From positions 1-64,000 of the forward strand of contig RXJW01000036.1 of the NCBI GenBank assembly GCA_003963005.1: a stretch of 64,000 nt of DNA, written 5' to 3'. Shown here piece by piece: positions 35,543-43,807 of this stretch. The notes below the pieces were generated by a model that saw only the letters and a list, made by a program, of their open reading frames with translations, had not been told where the DNA came from and did not search any database. Numbering within the stretch: the stretch's first letter is position 1; the number at the start of each line of letters is the position of its first letter. Made by a program: the position numbers and the translations under genes. Source of the stretch: Burkholderiales bacterium. Its GTDB lineage: Bacteria > Pseudomonadota > Gammaproteobacteria > Burkholderiales > Burkholderiaceae_C.

Positions 35543-36274
35543 ATGGCACTGACCCAAATCCTCGGCCTGACCCTGATACCGGTCGGCGCCACCGTGCTCG
35601 GTGGCGCGATTGCCATCTTCAGAGTTCCGAGCGAAAGGACCCGAAGCCTAGTGCAGCACTTCGCGGCCGGCGTGGTCATGGCCGTGGTCGCGGGGGAACT
35701 GCTGCCGGAGATGACCCGGGAACATCGCCCGCTTGGCGTGCTGATCGGGTTCGTCCTCGGCGTGGCCTTGATGCTCGGGGTCAAGGCCTTCACCGAACGC
35801 ATCGAACGCAGTAGCGAGCAGGCCGGAGAGGCTGCTGGCGACAGCAAGACCGGGCTGTTGATCGCGGTGGCCATCGACGTACTTCTCGACGGGCTGCTGA
35901 TCGGCGTCGGGTTCGCGGCCGGGGAACGGGTCGGCACGCTGCTGGTGGTTGCCCTCACGCTCGAACTGCTGTTTCTCGGCGTCTCGGTCGCCGCGAGCCT
36001 GACCGAAGCGAAGGTCGGCCGCACACGCACGCTGATGACCGTGGCGGCCTTGAGCGCGCTGGTCATCCTTGGGGCTCTGCTGGGCGGGTCTCTTCTCGCG
36101 GGACTTTCCGGCCTCGCGCTGGAGATCGTGCTGTCCTTCGGCGCGGCGGCACTGATGTACCTCGTCATCGAGGAACTGCTCACCGAAGCCCACGAGGTCA
36201 AGGAAACGCCGCTGATCACCGCGTCGTTCTTCGCCGGCTTCGTGGCGCTCTATCTGCTGGAGTTGATGGCATGA
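35543..36274 (+). CDS. ZIP-family metal transporter
   Basis: This 243-residue protein has about eight hydrophobic segments. Helix 4 has AIDVLLDGLLIGVGFAAG with Asp and Asp-Gly in place of the usual His-N motif; helix 5 LELLFLGVSVAASLTEA has the Glu residues of the binuclear metal site. ZIP proteins usually import zinc or other divalent cations. In a resistance operon an importer is odd; some ZIP-like proteins may run the other way or act in metal balance. It lies two bases after czcA and overlaps the PII-like frame region, so it belongs to the czc operon. Confidence 0.83.
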   Translation: MALTQILGLTLIPVGATVLGGAIAIFRVPSERTRSLVQHFAAGVVMAVVAGELLPEMTREHRPLGVLIGFVLGVALMLGVKAFTERIERSSEQAGEAAGDSKTGLLIAVAIDVLLDGLLIGVGFAAGERVGTLLVVALTLELLFLGVSVAASLTEAKVGRTRTLMTVAALSALVILGALLGGSLLAGLSGLALEIVLSFGAAALMYLVIEELLTEAHEVKETPLITASFFAGFVALYLLELMA

Positions 36275-36315
36275 GCCGCAGCCCATACGGCATCTGTTTC
36301 ATTGAAAGGCATGAC

Positions 36316-36654
36316 ATGAAGGAAATCAAGGCTTACGTTCATCGCAGCCGCGTCGCCGACGTGATCGCTGCCGTCAAGGCCACGGCGGCCTGGGGCTCGG
36401 CCCTGAAGGCGCGTGGGCACAACCTGGCGGTGTACATGGTCAAGGGCTCGCTGCTGCCGCTGGCCGATGAAGACCGGCACTACTCGATCGACTTAGGCGA
36501 CGAGGTCGTCAACGAGTACAAGCTCGAACTGCTTTGCGACGACGCCGAGGTGGACGAACTGGTCGATGCGATCCGAACCGCTGCCCTGACGGGGCAAGCG
36601 CACGCAGGGTGGATTACCGTGACGGAGCTGTCCCGGGCCATTTCGGTGCCATGA
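36316..36654 (+). CDS. PII-like protein of the czc operon
   Basis: This 112-residue protein has the ferredoxin-like double beta-alpha-beta pattern and exact length of PII signalling proteins (MKEIKAYVHRSRVADVIAAV ... DEVVNEYKLELLCDDAEVDELVDAIRTAALTGQAHAGW). The T-loop lacks the uridylylated Tyr segment of GlnB, and the B-loop reads TGQAHAG rather than TGKIGDG, so it is not a classical nitrogen sensor. It probably binds a small ligand or metal and controls an adjacent transporter. The ATG at 36316 has AAAGG six bases upstream; a longer frame from 36271 overlaps the ZIP stop. Confidence 0.8.
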   Translation: MKEIKAYVHRSRVADVIAAVKATAAWGSALKARGHNLAVYMVKGSLLPLADEDRHYSIDLGDEVVNEYKLELLCDDAEVDELVDAIRTAALTGQAHAGWITVTELSRAISVP

Positions 36655-36664
36655 CCACGACATC

Positions 36665-37213
36665 ATGAAGCGCAGACGAGTCGCGGCACTCATCTCGGCG
36701 GGGACGGTATCCGTCATGTTGAGCGGCTGCATGACGCCGCCGGCGCGGCGCGTCGAAACCGACGGAACCTACTGCTATCGCATCGGCAAGAGCTACCGCC
36801 AGAAGTTGACTTGCACCGCCGTGCCGGTGCCACCGGACGCGGTCGAAGCCAGTGCGAAGCGGTTCGAGCCGAGTCCCGGGGCAGCGATGCTGTACATCGT
36901 GCGAAGGCGCTGGGGCGACACGGCGAACCGGGTCCCCGTGTCCATTGACGATCGCCCGCTCGTCGTGACGATCCCGGACTCGCTGGTGCGTGTTCGTCTG
37001 AAGCCTGGCAACCACCAGGCCGCGCTCGATTGGGAGGGCAAGCGGCAAGTGAAGTCCTTCACCGTCGCAGCCGGCGAAGTTTTATTTGTCGAAGTCGACG
37101 GCAGCGTGTGGGCGTGGGGCGCCAACTATGGATGGGCCGAACCCGATGCGGCGGGTGCGAGGAAAAGGGCGTCGAAGTCCAAGCTCATTGCGGACTTCGA
37201 TTTGGGGTCGTGA
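36665..37213 (+). CDS. DUF2846-like lipoprotein, copy 1
   Basis: This 182-residue protein has a lipoprotein signal with the lipobox LSGC (Cys about residue 22). The mature part starts with a motif around DGTYCYRIGKSYRQKLTC, then a beta-rich domain (LYIVRRRWGDTANRVPVSIDD ... VRVRLKPGNHQAALDWEG) like DUF2846 lipoproteins. A same-length relative lies at 45963-46511. Two cysteines in the YCYRIGK...LTC segment may form a disulfide or bind metal. It starts 10 bases after the PII-like gene and ends the czc operon. The function is unknown. Confidence 0.75.
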   Translation: MKRRRVAALISAGTVSVMLSGCMTPPARRVETDGTYCYRIGKSYRQKLTCTAVPVPPDAVEASAKRFEPSPGAAMLYIVRRRWGDTANRVPVSIDDRPLVVTIPDSLVRVRLKPGNHQAALDWEGKRQVKSFTVAAGEVLFVEVDGSVWAWGANYGWAEPDAAGARKRASKSKLIADFDLGS

Positions 37214-37261
37214 GGCACGGGGTGACCTTGCATGGCTCGCGGAGGCGGCGCCGTCATGAAC

Positions 37262-37882
37262 CTACGCTTGGGTCAGCCTGCAGTAGCAGTAGATGAACTT
37301 CTGCACGGTGCCGAAGGGCGTGTGGTGCACTTCCCGCTCCTGCTTCAGCAGAGCGAATGCCGCTCCGAACTGCGCATGCAGTTCGTCGGCCGAATAGCGC
37401 ATCACCGGCAGGCCGCTGCATTGCGTCGGCCCGTCCTCGGCGAACGTGGCGACGATGACATGCCCCAGCGGCTTGACGGAGCGCAACACGTTGGCAACGT
37501 AGGCCCGTCGGTCACTTTCGCTGGTGAGGAAGTGAAAGACCGCTCGGTCGTGCCACACATCGTAGGAATGCTCGGGCAGGCGAACGTTCGTCACGTCGCC
37601 CACTCGCCAGGAGACGGCCTCGGCGCGCGTGCCAAGACGATGTTTGGCGGTTTCGAGTGCGGCTTCCGAAAGATCGAGGACTGTCAGCGCGCTGTACCCG
37701 TTTGCGAGCAGGTCGTCGATGAGCGTGGAAGCGCCACCGCCGACATCGATGATGGAGCCGGTGAGGGGCGTTCCGGTGCCGAGGATGAGAGCAAGCGACT
37801 GCTCGGCGTGCGGCTGATACCAGCTTACGGCCTCGACGGCCTTCGAGGCATAGACACGTTCCCAGTGCTCTTTGGATTGCAT
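37262..37882 (-). CDS. Class I SAM-dependent methyltransferase
   Basis: This 206-residue protein starts MQSKEHWERVYASKAVEAVSWYQ and has motif I SIIDVGGGASTLIDDLL (about 44-60), an acidic strand LTVLDLSEAAL, and VWHDRAVFHFL. This fits small-molecule methyltransferases of the tellurite-resistance/thiopurine type. SAM is the donor; the acceptor is unknown. It lies alone on the minus strand, 48 bases from the end of the lipoprotein gene, with its promoter in 37883-38169. Confidence 0.87.
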   Translation of the reverse strand: MQSKEHWERVYASKAVEAVSWYQPHAEQSLALILGTGTPLTGSIIDVGGGASTLIDDLLANGYSALTVLDLSEAALETAKHRLGTRAEAVSWRVGDVTNVRLPEHSYDVWHDRAVFHFLTSESDRRAYVANVLRSVKPLGHVIVATFAEDGPTQCSGLPVMRYSADELHAQFGAAFALLKQEREVHHTPFGTVQKFIYCYCRLTQA

Positions 37883-38169
37883 GGTGGCTCCTGGGACAGC
37901 AGGATACTACCGGGCTGGCATAGCCTCCCGGGACTGTGCCACTGCGCCCGCTACAGTGCCCTGCAGTACCCCATTCGTAGAGAAACCGGCGTCCTGCGTC
38001 ATGGACTTGCAATTGGCCGTCATAGCCGTGACCGGCGCAGCGCGAATGACTCAGAACTGACGGCTGAAGGCCCGTCAATTCATACGCCGAGCCGGAACGC
38101 CGATGTACACAATCGCTCGACAGACTTCCCACGCGGCCACGCCCGGACAGTCGTGAAAGGAGCACAAAC
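37883..38169. other. Intergenic region between the methyltransferase and flgB
   Basis: No gene is seen in these 287 bases. An inverted repeat TGACGG (38058-38063) / CCGTCA (38072-38077) lies about 100 bases before flgB. A GCCGATGT at 38098-38105 resembles the -10 of sigma-28 promoters but no matching TAAA lies at the right distance. The methyltransferase promoter must be at the left end and the flgB promoter at the right end. A ribosome site (AAAGGAG) lies just before the flgB ATG. Confidence 0.6.
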
Positions 38170-38577
38170 ATGATCAATCGCCTGACCGACGGCCTGAACT
38201 TCAATGCCCAGGCCCTTACCTTGCGCGCCGAGCGCCAGCGTCTGATCGCCAGCAACATCGCAAATGCTGACACCCCGGGCTACGTGGCCCGCGACTTCAA
38301 CTTTGCGCAGGCGCTGCGCGAGGCCACGGGCGCGACCCGGCTGGCCAGTGGTGGGTCGCAACCCGCCGACTACAACGCCGTGTCTACTCAGGCACTGGTC
38401 CAGCGAAACCTTCTGTACGCAACTCCCAGCCAGACCAACCTTGATGGCAACACGGTCGACATGGACCGCGAGCGCGCCACCTTCGCCGAGAATGCCATCA
38501 AGTACGAGTCGACGCTTCGCTTTGTCAACGGCCAGGTCAAGACGATGATGGATGCGATCAAGGGCAACAGTTCTTGA
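38170..38577 (+). CDS. flgB: Orphan flagellar rod protein FlgB
   Basis: This 135-residue protein matches FlgB over its whole length. The N-terminal rod signature RQRLIASNIANADTPGYVARDF (about 24-45) and the C-terminal helix ALKYEST-like segment (AIKYESTLRFVNGQVKTMMDAIKG) are both present. FlgB is the proximal rod subunit that contacts FliE at the base of the flagellum. Here it stands alone between czc and cop genes with no flgC next to it. A hairpin follows directly, so it is not read into the cop operon. An orphan fliE lies 15 kb away. Confidence 0.93.
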   Translation: MINRLTDGLNFNAQALTLRAERQRLIASNIANADTPGYVARDFNFAQALREATGATRLASGGSQPADYNAVSTQALVQRNLLYATPSQTNLDGNTVDMDRERATFAENAIKYESTLRFVNGQVKTMMDAIKGNSS

Positions 38578-38583
38578 TCTTGA

Positions 38584-38606
38584 GCGTGCCCGCGCGCCGG
38601 GCACGC
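38584..38606 (+). terminator. Hairpin after flgB
   Basis: GCGTGCCC (38584-38591) and GGGCACGC (38599-38606) form a perfect 8-bp stem with a 7-base loop, seven bases after the flgB stop. There is no T-run behind it, so it may be a weak or Rho-assisted terminator. It separates flgB from the copper-box promoter of the next operon. Confidence 0.5.
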
Positions 38607-38621
38607 GGCGGAATCGGCAAC

Positions 38622-38637
38622 ATGACAAATCTGTCAT
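38622..38637 (+). promoter_or_regulatory. CusR/CopR-type copper box before the cop operon
   Basis: ATGACA-AATC-TGTCAT is a perfect inverted repeat. It fits the ATGACAA-NN-TTGTCAT box bound by CusR-type response regulators with one mismatch. It lies 118 bases before the first gene of the copper operon. The likely regulator is the CopR-type protein encoded at 55249. Confidence 0.72.
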
Positions 38638-38755
38638 CTAGGCGTCGCATCTGCGAACGGACTGAGGCCCTACATTGACGTTTCGCCGCGCCGTCGCGCG
38701 GAACTGGATACCGTTGCTCGATTGCTTGACGGCACAGGTGCGGTAAAGTGCGGAC

Positions 38756-39187
38756 ATGGGGTTGTTTCGAACGCTATTGATGTGGTTGCTGGTCCTGGCG
38801 GTTCCCGCTCAGGGCGCATCGGCTGCGACCATGGTGTTTTGCGGCCCAGTACATCACGGCGCGGCCCAGGTGCTCCACGACGGTCCTGGTTCCGCCCCTG
38901 TGCACGACCACCATGCGGACGGCGTGGTTGCCGATCACGAACACCCGCGGGCAGACGCCGATGCGGCGGCATCGTCCGGTGTCACGGCGTCGAGCAAGGT
39001 GGTCCACCACATGAAGCACAAGTGCAGTGCCTGCGCATCCTGCTGTGCGGCTGCCGCCTTGCCTTCGGCATTCATCGCGTTGCCGACACCTCTGTTGGCC
39101 GATTCCTTCCTGCCGCTTGCGCCCCTCAGCGTCGCGTCCGTGCCCATCGACGGCCTCGAACGGCCACCTCGATCCTTCCTCGCCTGA
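38756..39187 (+). CDS. Secreted Cys/His-rich protein of the copper operon
   Basis: I do not recognise a named family, but small proteins like this are common at the head of copper clusters. The 143 residues include a signal peptide (LLMWLLVLAVPAQGASA), His-rich stretches (PVHHGAAQ, PVHDHHADG, DHEHPRAD) and HHMKHKCSACASCCAAAA with four cysteines (about 86-97). The end, VPIDGLERPPRSFLA, is a recurring tail in such proteins. It is likely a periplasmic copper-binding or sensing protein like CopL or DUF2946 members. It is the first gene after the copper box at 38622. Confidence 0.72.
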   Translation: MGLFRTLLMWLLVLAVPAQGASAATMVFCGPVHHGAAQVLHDGPGSAPVHDHHADGVVADHEHPRADADAAASSGVTASSKVVHHMKHKCSACASCCAAAALPSAFIALPTPLLADSFLPLAPLSVASVPIDGLERPPRSFLA

Positions 39188-39305
39188 AGCGTCTCTGACG
39201 CGGTTGCGCGCCCTCGGTGGCGCCGCGCCGTCGTCTTGTCGACCCGCCCTGTTCACTCGCCTTTGACCGTAAGCGGTCGGCGTCAGGGCATCAGCGAGGA
39301 CTCCC

Positions 39306-39824
39306 ATGTCACCCCATCTCCGTGCCATTGCGGCAGCGCTGTGGCTTGCCGGCTTGGCCACTGGCGCGACGGCCCAGCAGACCGCCCCTTCGCCAGCCGC
39401 TAGCGCCGCTTCGTCAGCGCCGGCTGCGTCCCCGACACCCGCTCGTGGCGGCGCCTATCGCTCCGCCTTCGAAGGCTACAAGACCTTCAACGAGCAGCCC
39501 GTGCTGTCTTGGCGCGAGTCCAACAACGTCGTCGGCCGCATCGGCGGCTGGCAGGCCTATGCGCGCGAAGGGCAAGGCGGTCCGACCGCGGCCGGCGGCG
39601 ACACATCTGCCACCCCGTCGGACAAGGCCGCCGCACCGGCGATGCCGGCAGGTCACAGCGGCATGAAGATGGCCGACCCGATGCCGCCCGCCACAGCCGG
39701 CTCGGCGCCCGCCAAGGCGCCAATGGCGATGCCGGCGCCTGCGCCCATGCCCAAAGCGAAACCCGCAGCGGCTCCGGCTTCGGCTTCGATGCCGGGCGGC
39801 CACACCGGACACCAGAAACCATGA
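39306..39824 (+). CDS. Secreted Met/Pro/Ala-rich protein
   Basis: This 172-residue protein has a signal peptide ending near TAQQ, a Pro/Ala linker, a short conserved core (YRSAFEGYKTFNEQPVLSWR, then NNVVGRIGGWQAYA), and a low-complexity tail with HSGMKMADPM, MAMPAPAPMPK and GGHTGHQ. The Met and His residues suggest loose Cu(I) binding in the periplasm. The stop overlaps the start of the CusC-like gene by four bases, so it may work with that channel. The function is not known. Confidence 0.72.
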   Translation: MSPHLRAIAAALWLAGLATGATAQQTAPSPAASAASSAPAASPTPARGGAYRSAFEGYKTFNEQPVLSWRESNNVVGRIGGWQAYAREGQGGPTAAGGDTSATPSDKAAAPAMPAGHSGMKMADPMPPATAGSAPAKAPMAMPAPAPMPKAKPAAAPASASMPGGHTGHQKP

Positions 39825-41275
39825 CGAACGACATCAACAAGCCGGCTCTGTCGGCAACGGCAAGGCTCCAAGCCAGCCGGCACTTGCCTGGCAAGCGTTT
39901 GCTGATCGCAGCCGCAGCGACGCTGGCCCTTGCAGGCTGTGCGAGCACGGCGATCGACCAGAACTTCGGCAGCGCGCAGAAGATGAGCCGTGAGAGCCTC
40001 GGCGCCGAGGTCAAGTGGCTGACCACCGATGAAGCACGACGCCAGGCCCAGAGCGACGTGGACGCGATGCTGGCCAAGCCCCTGGGCGCGGACGAGGCCG
40101 TGCGCATCGCACTCGCCTACAGCCCTGCCCTGCAGGCCATGCTGTACGAGGGCGCGGCCAACTCCGCTGCAACGACCCAGTCTGCGCGGCTGCCCAATCC
40201 GGTGTTTGCCTTCGAGCGCCTGGTGCGAGGGTCCGGGGGAGCGCGTGAACTGGAACTGACCCGAACGCTGAGCTTCTCGGTGCTCGATCTGCTGCTGCTG
40301 CCGTCCCGGCTGCGCCTGGCCGACTACCAGCAGGAATCCAACCGGCTGCTGCTGGCCACGGGTGTCGTGCAGGCGGCAACTGAAACGCGTCAGGCCTGGG
40401 TGAATGCGGTCTCGGCTCAGCAGTCCTTGCAATACGTGCAACAGGTCAAGGCGACCGCCGACGCGAGTTCCGAACTCGCTCGGCGCATGCAAGCGGTGGG
40501 CAACTACAGCAAGCTCCAGCGTGCGCGCGAGCAGGCCTTCGCAGCCGACGCGGTGGCGCAGCTGGCGCGCGCCACGCAGGCGGCGCGCAGCAGCCGCGAA
40601 GCGCTCATTCGCGCGCTCGGCCTCAACGAGCAGCAGGCCGAAGCGCTCAAGCTGCCCGAGCGGCTGCCCGACCTGCCGGCCCAGGCCAAAGACGAGGCGA
40701 CCATTGCCAAGGCGGCGATGGAGCAACGCCTGGATGTGCGCATGGCGCGCGCGAACCTCGACTTCGTGGCGCGCGAGCAGGGGCTGACCCGCGTGACCAG
40801 CATCGTCAATGGCCTGGAAGTCGGCGTCACCCGCAAGAACGAAACCGGCTTGGCGCCACAGCGGGGTTATGACCTGTCGGTGCCGCTGCCGATCTTCGAC
40901 TTTGGCGATGCCAACCGCGCCCGAGCGGAAGCCACCTACATGGCCGCTTTCCATCGCGCCGCGCAGACTGCGGTCGACGCCAGCTCGCAGGTACGGGACC
41001 ACTACGGTGCCTACCGGACGGCGTACGACCTGGCCCGGCACTACCGCGACGAGATCGTGCCGCTGCGCAAGACGATCGCCGAAGAAAACATCCTTCGCTA
41101 CAACGGCATGCTGATCGGCGTGTTCGAACTGCTTGCAGATTCGCGCGAGCAGATCGGCAGTGTCGTGCAGGCCATCGAAGCGCAACGCGACTTCTGGCTC
41201 GCCGACGCAGCGCTGCAGGCCACTCTCATCGGCAAGCCGATGGCGATGGACGGCGGCTCGGCCGCCGGCCGCTGA
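39821..41275 (+). CDS. CusC-like TolC-family outer-membrane lipoprotein
   Basis: This 484-residue protein has a lipobox LAGC (Cys about 39) and TolC repeats, with EAVRIALAYSPALQAMLYEG early and GYDLSVPLPIFDFGDANRARAEA in the second half. TolC-family channels let substrates leave across the outer membrane. There is no RND pump or adaptor next to it in this operon, so it may act with a multicopper oxidase pathway or borrow another pump. Many copper clusters have such a lone channel before a multicopper oxidase. Confidence 0.85.
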   Translation: MTNDINKPALSATARLQASRHLPGKRLLIAAAATLALAGCASTAIDQNFGSAQKMSRESLGAEVKWLTTDEARRQAQSDVDAMLAKPLGADEAVRIALAYSPALQAMLYEGAANSAATTQSARLPNPVFAFERLVRGSGGARELELTRTLSFSVLDLLLLPSRLRLADYQQESNRLLLATGVVQAATETRQAWVNAVSAQQSLQYVQQVKATADASSELARRMQAVGNYSKLQRAREQAFAADAVAQLARATQAARSSREALIRALGLNEQQAEALKLPERLPDLPAQAKDEATIAKAAMEQRLDVRMARANLDFVAREQGLTRVTSIVNGLEVGVTRKNETGLAPQRGYDLSVPLPIFDFGDANRARAEATYMAAFHRAAQTAVDASSQVRDHYGAYRTAYDLARHYRDEIVPLRKTIAEENILRYNGMLIGVFELLADSREQIGSVVQAIEAQRDFWLADAALQATLIGKPMAMDGGSAAGR

Positions 41276-41295
41276 ACTCTTTGACGGAAACAACG

Positions 41296-42723
41296 ATGAC
41301 TACCAATCGACGCAACTTCCTGCTCGGCGGCGCCGGCGCAGGCGTCGCCGTGGCCGCCGCAAGCGTGAGCAAGGTGGCGATGGCCGCCTTGCCCGAGCCG
41401 GTGATCCAGACGACTCCCAACACCATGCCGCCGCTGGTGCCCAACACCGGCCGCAACTACAACCCCGTGGTCACGCTCAACGGCTGGACCTTGCCCTGGC
41501 GCATGAACAACGGCGTGAAGGAATTTCACCTGGTCGCCGAACCCGTGGTTCGCGAGATGTCGCCCGGCTTCAAGGCGCACCTGTGGGGCTACAACGGGCA
41601 GAGCCCGGGGCCGACCATCGAGGTGGTGGAAGGCGACCGCGTGCGCATCTTCGTGACCAACAAGCTGCCCGAGCACACCACCATCCACTGGCACGGGCAA
41701 CGCCTGCCCAATGGCATGGACGGCGTGGCCGGCCTGAACCAGCCCGCCATCAAACCTGGCAAGACCTTCGTCTACGAGTTCGTTGCGAAGCGACCGGGCA
41801 CGTTCATGTACCACCCTCACGCCGACGAGATGACGCAGATGGCGATGGGGATGATGGGCTTCTGGATCACCCACCCGAAGGCCAAGCATCCGCTGATCGA
41901 CGAGGTGGACCGCGACTTCGTCTTTCTGCTCAATGCCTACGACATCGAGCCAGGCGCGTACACGCCCAAGATCATGACGATGCTCGACTTCAACCTCTGG
42001 AGTTGGAACAGCCGCATCTTCCCCGGCATCGATTCGCTGAACGTGCGCAAGGACGACAAGGTGCGCATCCGCATCGGCAACCTGACGATGACCAACCACC
42101 CGATCCATCTGCACGGTCACGAGTTTCTGGTCACGGGTACGGACGGCGGACCGACGCCGAAGTCGAGCCGCTGGCCCGAGGTGACGACCGACGTGGCCGT
42201 GGGTCAGATGCGCCAGATCGACTTCATCGCCGATGAAGAAGGGGACTGGGCGTTCCACTGCCACAAGAGCCACCACACGATGAACGCGATGGGCCACGAG
42301 GTGCCCACGATGATCGGCGTCGAGCACCGTGGCGTGGTGCGCGAGATCAACAAACTCATCCCGGACTACATGGTGATGGGCGAGCGCGGCATGGCCGACA
42401 TGGGCGAGATGGAGATGCCGATTCCGGACAACACCGCCCGCATGATGGGCGGCGAAGGCCCCTACGGCTCGACAGAGATGGGCGGCATGTTCAGCGTGGT
42501 CAAGGTACGCAAGGACCAGCCGCACGGTGACTACAAGGACCCGGGTTGGTACAAGCCGCCCGCGGGGACCACCGCGTTCGAGTGGACTGGCGCGATGCCA
42601 GAGCCGGCCCGCTTCGCTGCCGAAGGCGGTACGTCGATGCCGCCTTCGCGGCGCCAGTCGCCCAAGGAAATCGAAGTGCAGATCAGGAAACCGGCCGCCG
42701 GTTCTGCGCAGCACAACCACTGA
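41296..42723 (+). CDS. Periplasmic multicopper oxidase
   Basis: This 475-residue enzyme starts with a Tat signal (TNRRNFLLGGAGAG). Copper ligands are visible as HWHG, HPHAD, HPIHLHGH and HCHKSHHTMNAM; the last has the HCHxxxHxxxxM spacing with an axial Met for the type 1 site. A Met-rich segment (VMGERGMADMGEMEMP and ARMMGG) lies near the C-terminus. It probably oxidises Cu(I) to the less toxic Cu(II). I chose ATG 41296; a TTG at 41281 is in frame. It lies 20 bases after the channel gene. Confidence 0.93.
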   Translation: MTTNRRNFLLGGAGAGVAVAAASVSKVAMAALPEPVIQTTPNTMPPLVPNTGRNYNPVVTLNGWTLPWRMNNGVKEFHLVAEPVVREMSPGFKAHLWGYNGQSPGPTIEVVEGDRVRIFVTNKLPEHTTIHWHGQRLPNGMDGVAGLNQPAIKPGKTFVYEFVAKRPGTFMYHPHADEMTQMAMGMMGFWITHPKAKHPLIDEVDRDFVFLLNAYDIEPGAYTPKIMTMLDFNLWSWNSRIFPGIDSLNVRKDDKVRIRIGNLTMTNHPIHLHGHEFLVTGTDGGPTPKSSRWPEVTTDVAVGQMRQIDFIADEEGDWAFHCHKSHHTMNAMGHEVPTMIGVEHRGVVREINKLIPDYMVMGERGMADMGEMEMPIPDNTARMMGGEGPYGSTEMGGMFSVVKVRKDQPHGDYKDPGWYKPPAGTTAFEWTGAMPEPARFAAEGGTSMPPSRRQSPKEIEVQIRKPAAGSAQHNH

Positions 42724-42771
42724 GCGGCAAAGACCTTTCCTTCCCTACGTTCCCAACCACGAAAGACACCC

Positions 42772-43335
42772 ATGAAAAAGCTTCTCATCACTGCGGCTGC
42801 CGCGATGTTTGCCGTCGGCAGCTATGCCCACGGCGACGAGGACCACGCCGCGTCGGCCCCCAAGTCCGGGGCCAAAGCGGCCGACGGCCATGCCCACAGC
42901 CACGGCGACTCCGACGCGATCGGCGTGCCCGGCCAAGCGGCCAAGGTCACGCGCACCGTCACGGTCGACATGACCGACGCGATGCGCTTCAACCCGGCCA
43001 GTTTCACCGCCAAGCAGGGCGAAACCATCCGCTTCACCGTCAAGAACTCGGGCAAGGTCAAACATGAGTTCGTGCTCGGCACCGAGAAGGAGCTCAAGGA
43101 GCACTACGAGTTGATGAAGAAGTTCCCGGAGATGGAGCATTCGGACCCGAACATGGTGACCGTCGCCCCGGGCAAGACCGGAGAAGTGATCTGGCAGTTC
43201 ACCAAGGCGGGGAAGATCGACTTCGCGTGCCTGCAGCCCGGCCACTACGACGCCGGCATGAAGGGCGCTGTGAACGTCGCTGCTGTGAAGGGTGCCCCCA
43301 TGAAGGCGGACGGCCATGGCGACCACAAACACTGA
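42772..43335 (+). CDS. Cupredoxin (blue copper) protein
   Basis: This 187-residue periplasmic protein has a signal peptide (KLLITAAAAMFAVGSYA), a His-rich linker (HAHSHGDSD) and a cupredoxin domain. The type 1 copper ligands are seen as His in KVKHEFVLG (about 102), then CLQPGHYDAGM near residues 147-157 with Cys, His and Met. It may accept electrons from the multicopper oxidase or store copper. The His-rich end (ADGHGDHKH) overlaps the next gene by 20 bases. Confidence 0.9.
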   Translation: MKKLLITAAAAMFAVGSYAHGDEDHAASAPKSGAKAADGHAHSHGDSDAIGVPGQAAKVTRTVTVDMTDAMRFNPASFTAKQGETIRFTVKNSGKVKHEFVLGTEKELKEHYELMKKFPEMEHSDPNMVTVAPGKTGEVIWQFTKAGKIDFACLQPGHYDAGMKGAVNVAAVKGAPMKADGHGDHKH

Positions 43336-43795
43336 TCTGCAGCGTCGCGATTGGCTGCTCGGTGCGGCCGGCGCTGCGTTGTTGGCGACAGCGCCCTCGC
43401 AGTCGTTCGCGCACGGTGCCGAGGCGCACCTGGAGATGTGGAGCAACGAGGGCTGCGAGTGCTGCGGGCAATGGGCCAAGCACCTGCAGAACTACCGCTT
43501 CGATGTCACCCAGCGTCAGGTTGAAGACGTGGCTGCCATGCGCAAGCAACTCGGCATGCCGGAGAAGTACGCCGGCTGCCACGTCGCCCGCGTCGGCCGC
43601 TATGTGATCGACGGCCACGTGCCGGCACTCGACATCCTGCGGTTGCTGCGCGAGCAGCCGAGTGCCATCGGCCTGGCGGTGCCGGACATGCCCAACGGTT
43701 CACCGGGCATGGAGCGCGGTGACCGCAAAGACCCGTACCAAGTGCTGTTGGTTGGCTTCGACGCCAGCGCAACGGTTTTCAAGTCCTACCCCTGA
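43316..43795 (+). CDS. DUF411 metal-binding protein
   Basis: This 159-residue protein starts with a Tat-like signal (LQRRDWLLGAAGAALL) and has the DUF411 core: MWSNEGCECCGQWAKHL with three cysteines (about 44-48), EKYAGCHVARVGRYVIDGHVPALDI and a C-terminal RKDPYQVLLVG. DUF411 proteins occur next to copper genes and are thought to bind copper in the periplasm. Its start lies inside the end of the cupredoxin gene. Confidence 0.88.
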   Translation: MATTNTDLQRRDWLLGAAGAALLATAPSQSFAHGAEAHLEMWSNEGCECCGQWAKHLQNYRFDVTQRQVEDVAAMRKQLGMPEKYAGCHVARVGRYVIDGHVPALDILRLLREQPSAIGLAVPDMPNGSPGMERGDRKDPYQVLLVGFDASATVFKSYP

Positions 43796-43807
43796 AAGGA
43801 ACCCACC

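Noticed and set aside
38080-38169. A sigma-28 promoter (GCCGATGT at 38098) before flgB
   Set aside because: No TAAA-like -35 element lies 15-16 bases upstream, so the match is partial and may be chance.
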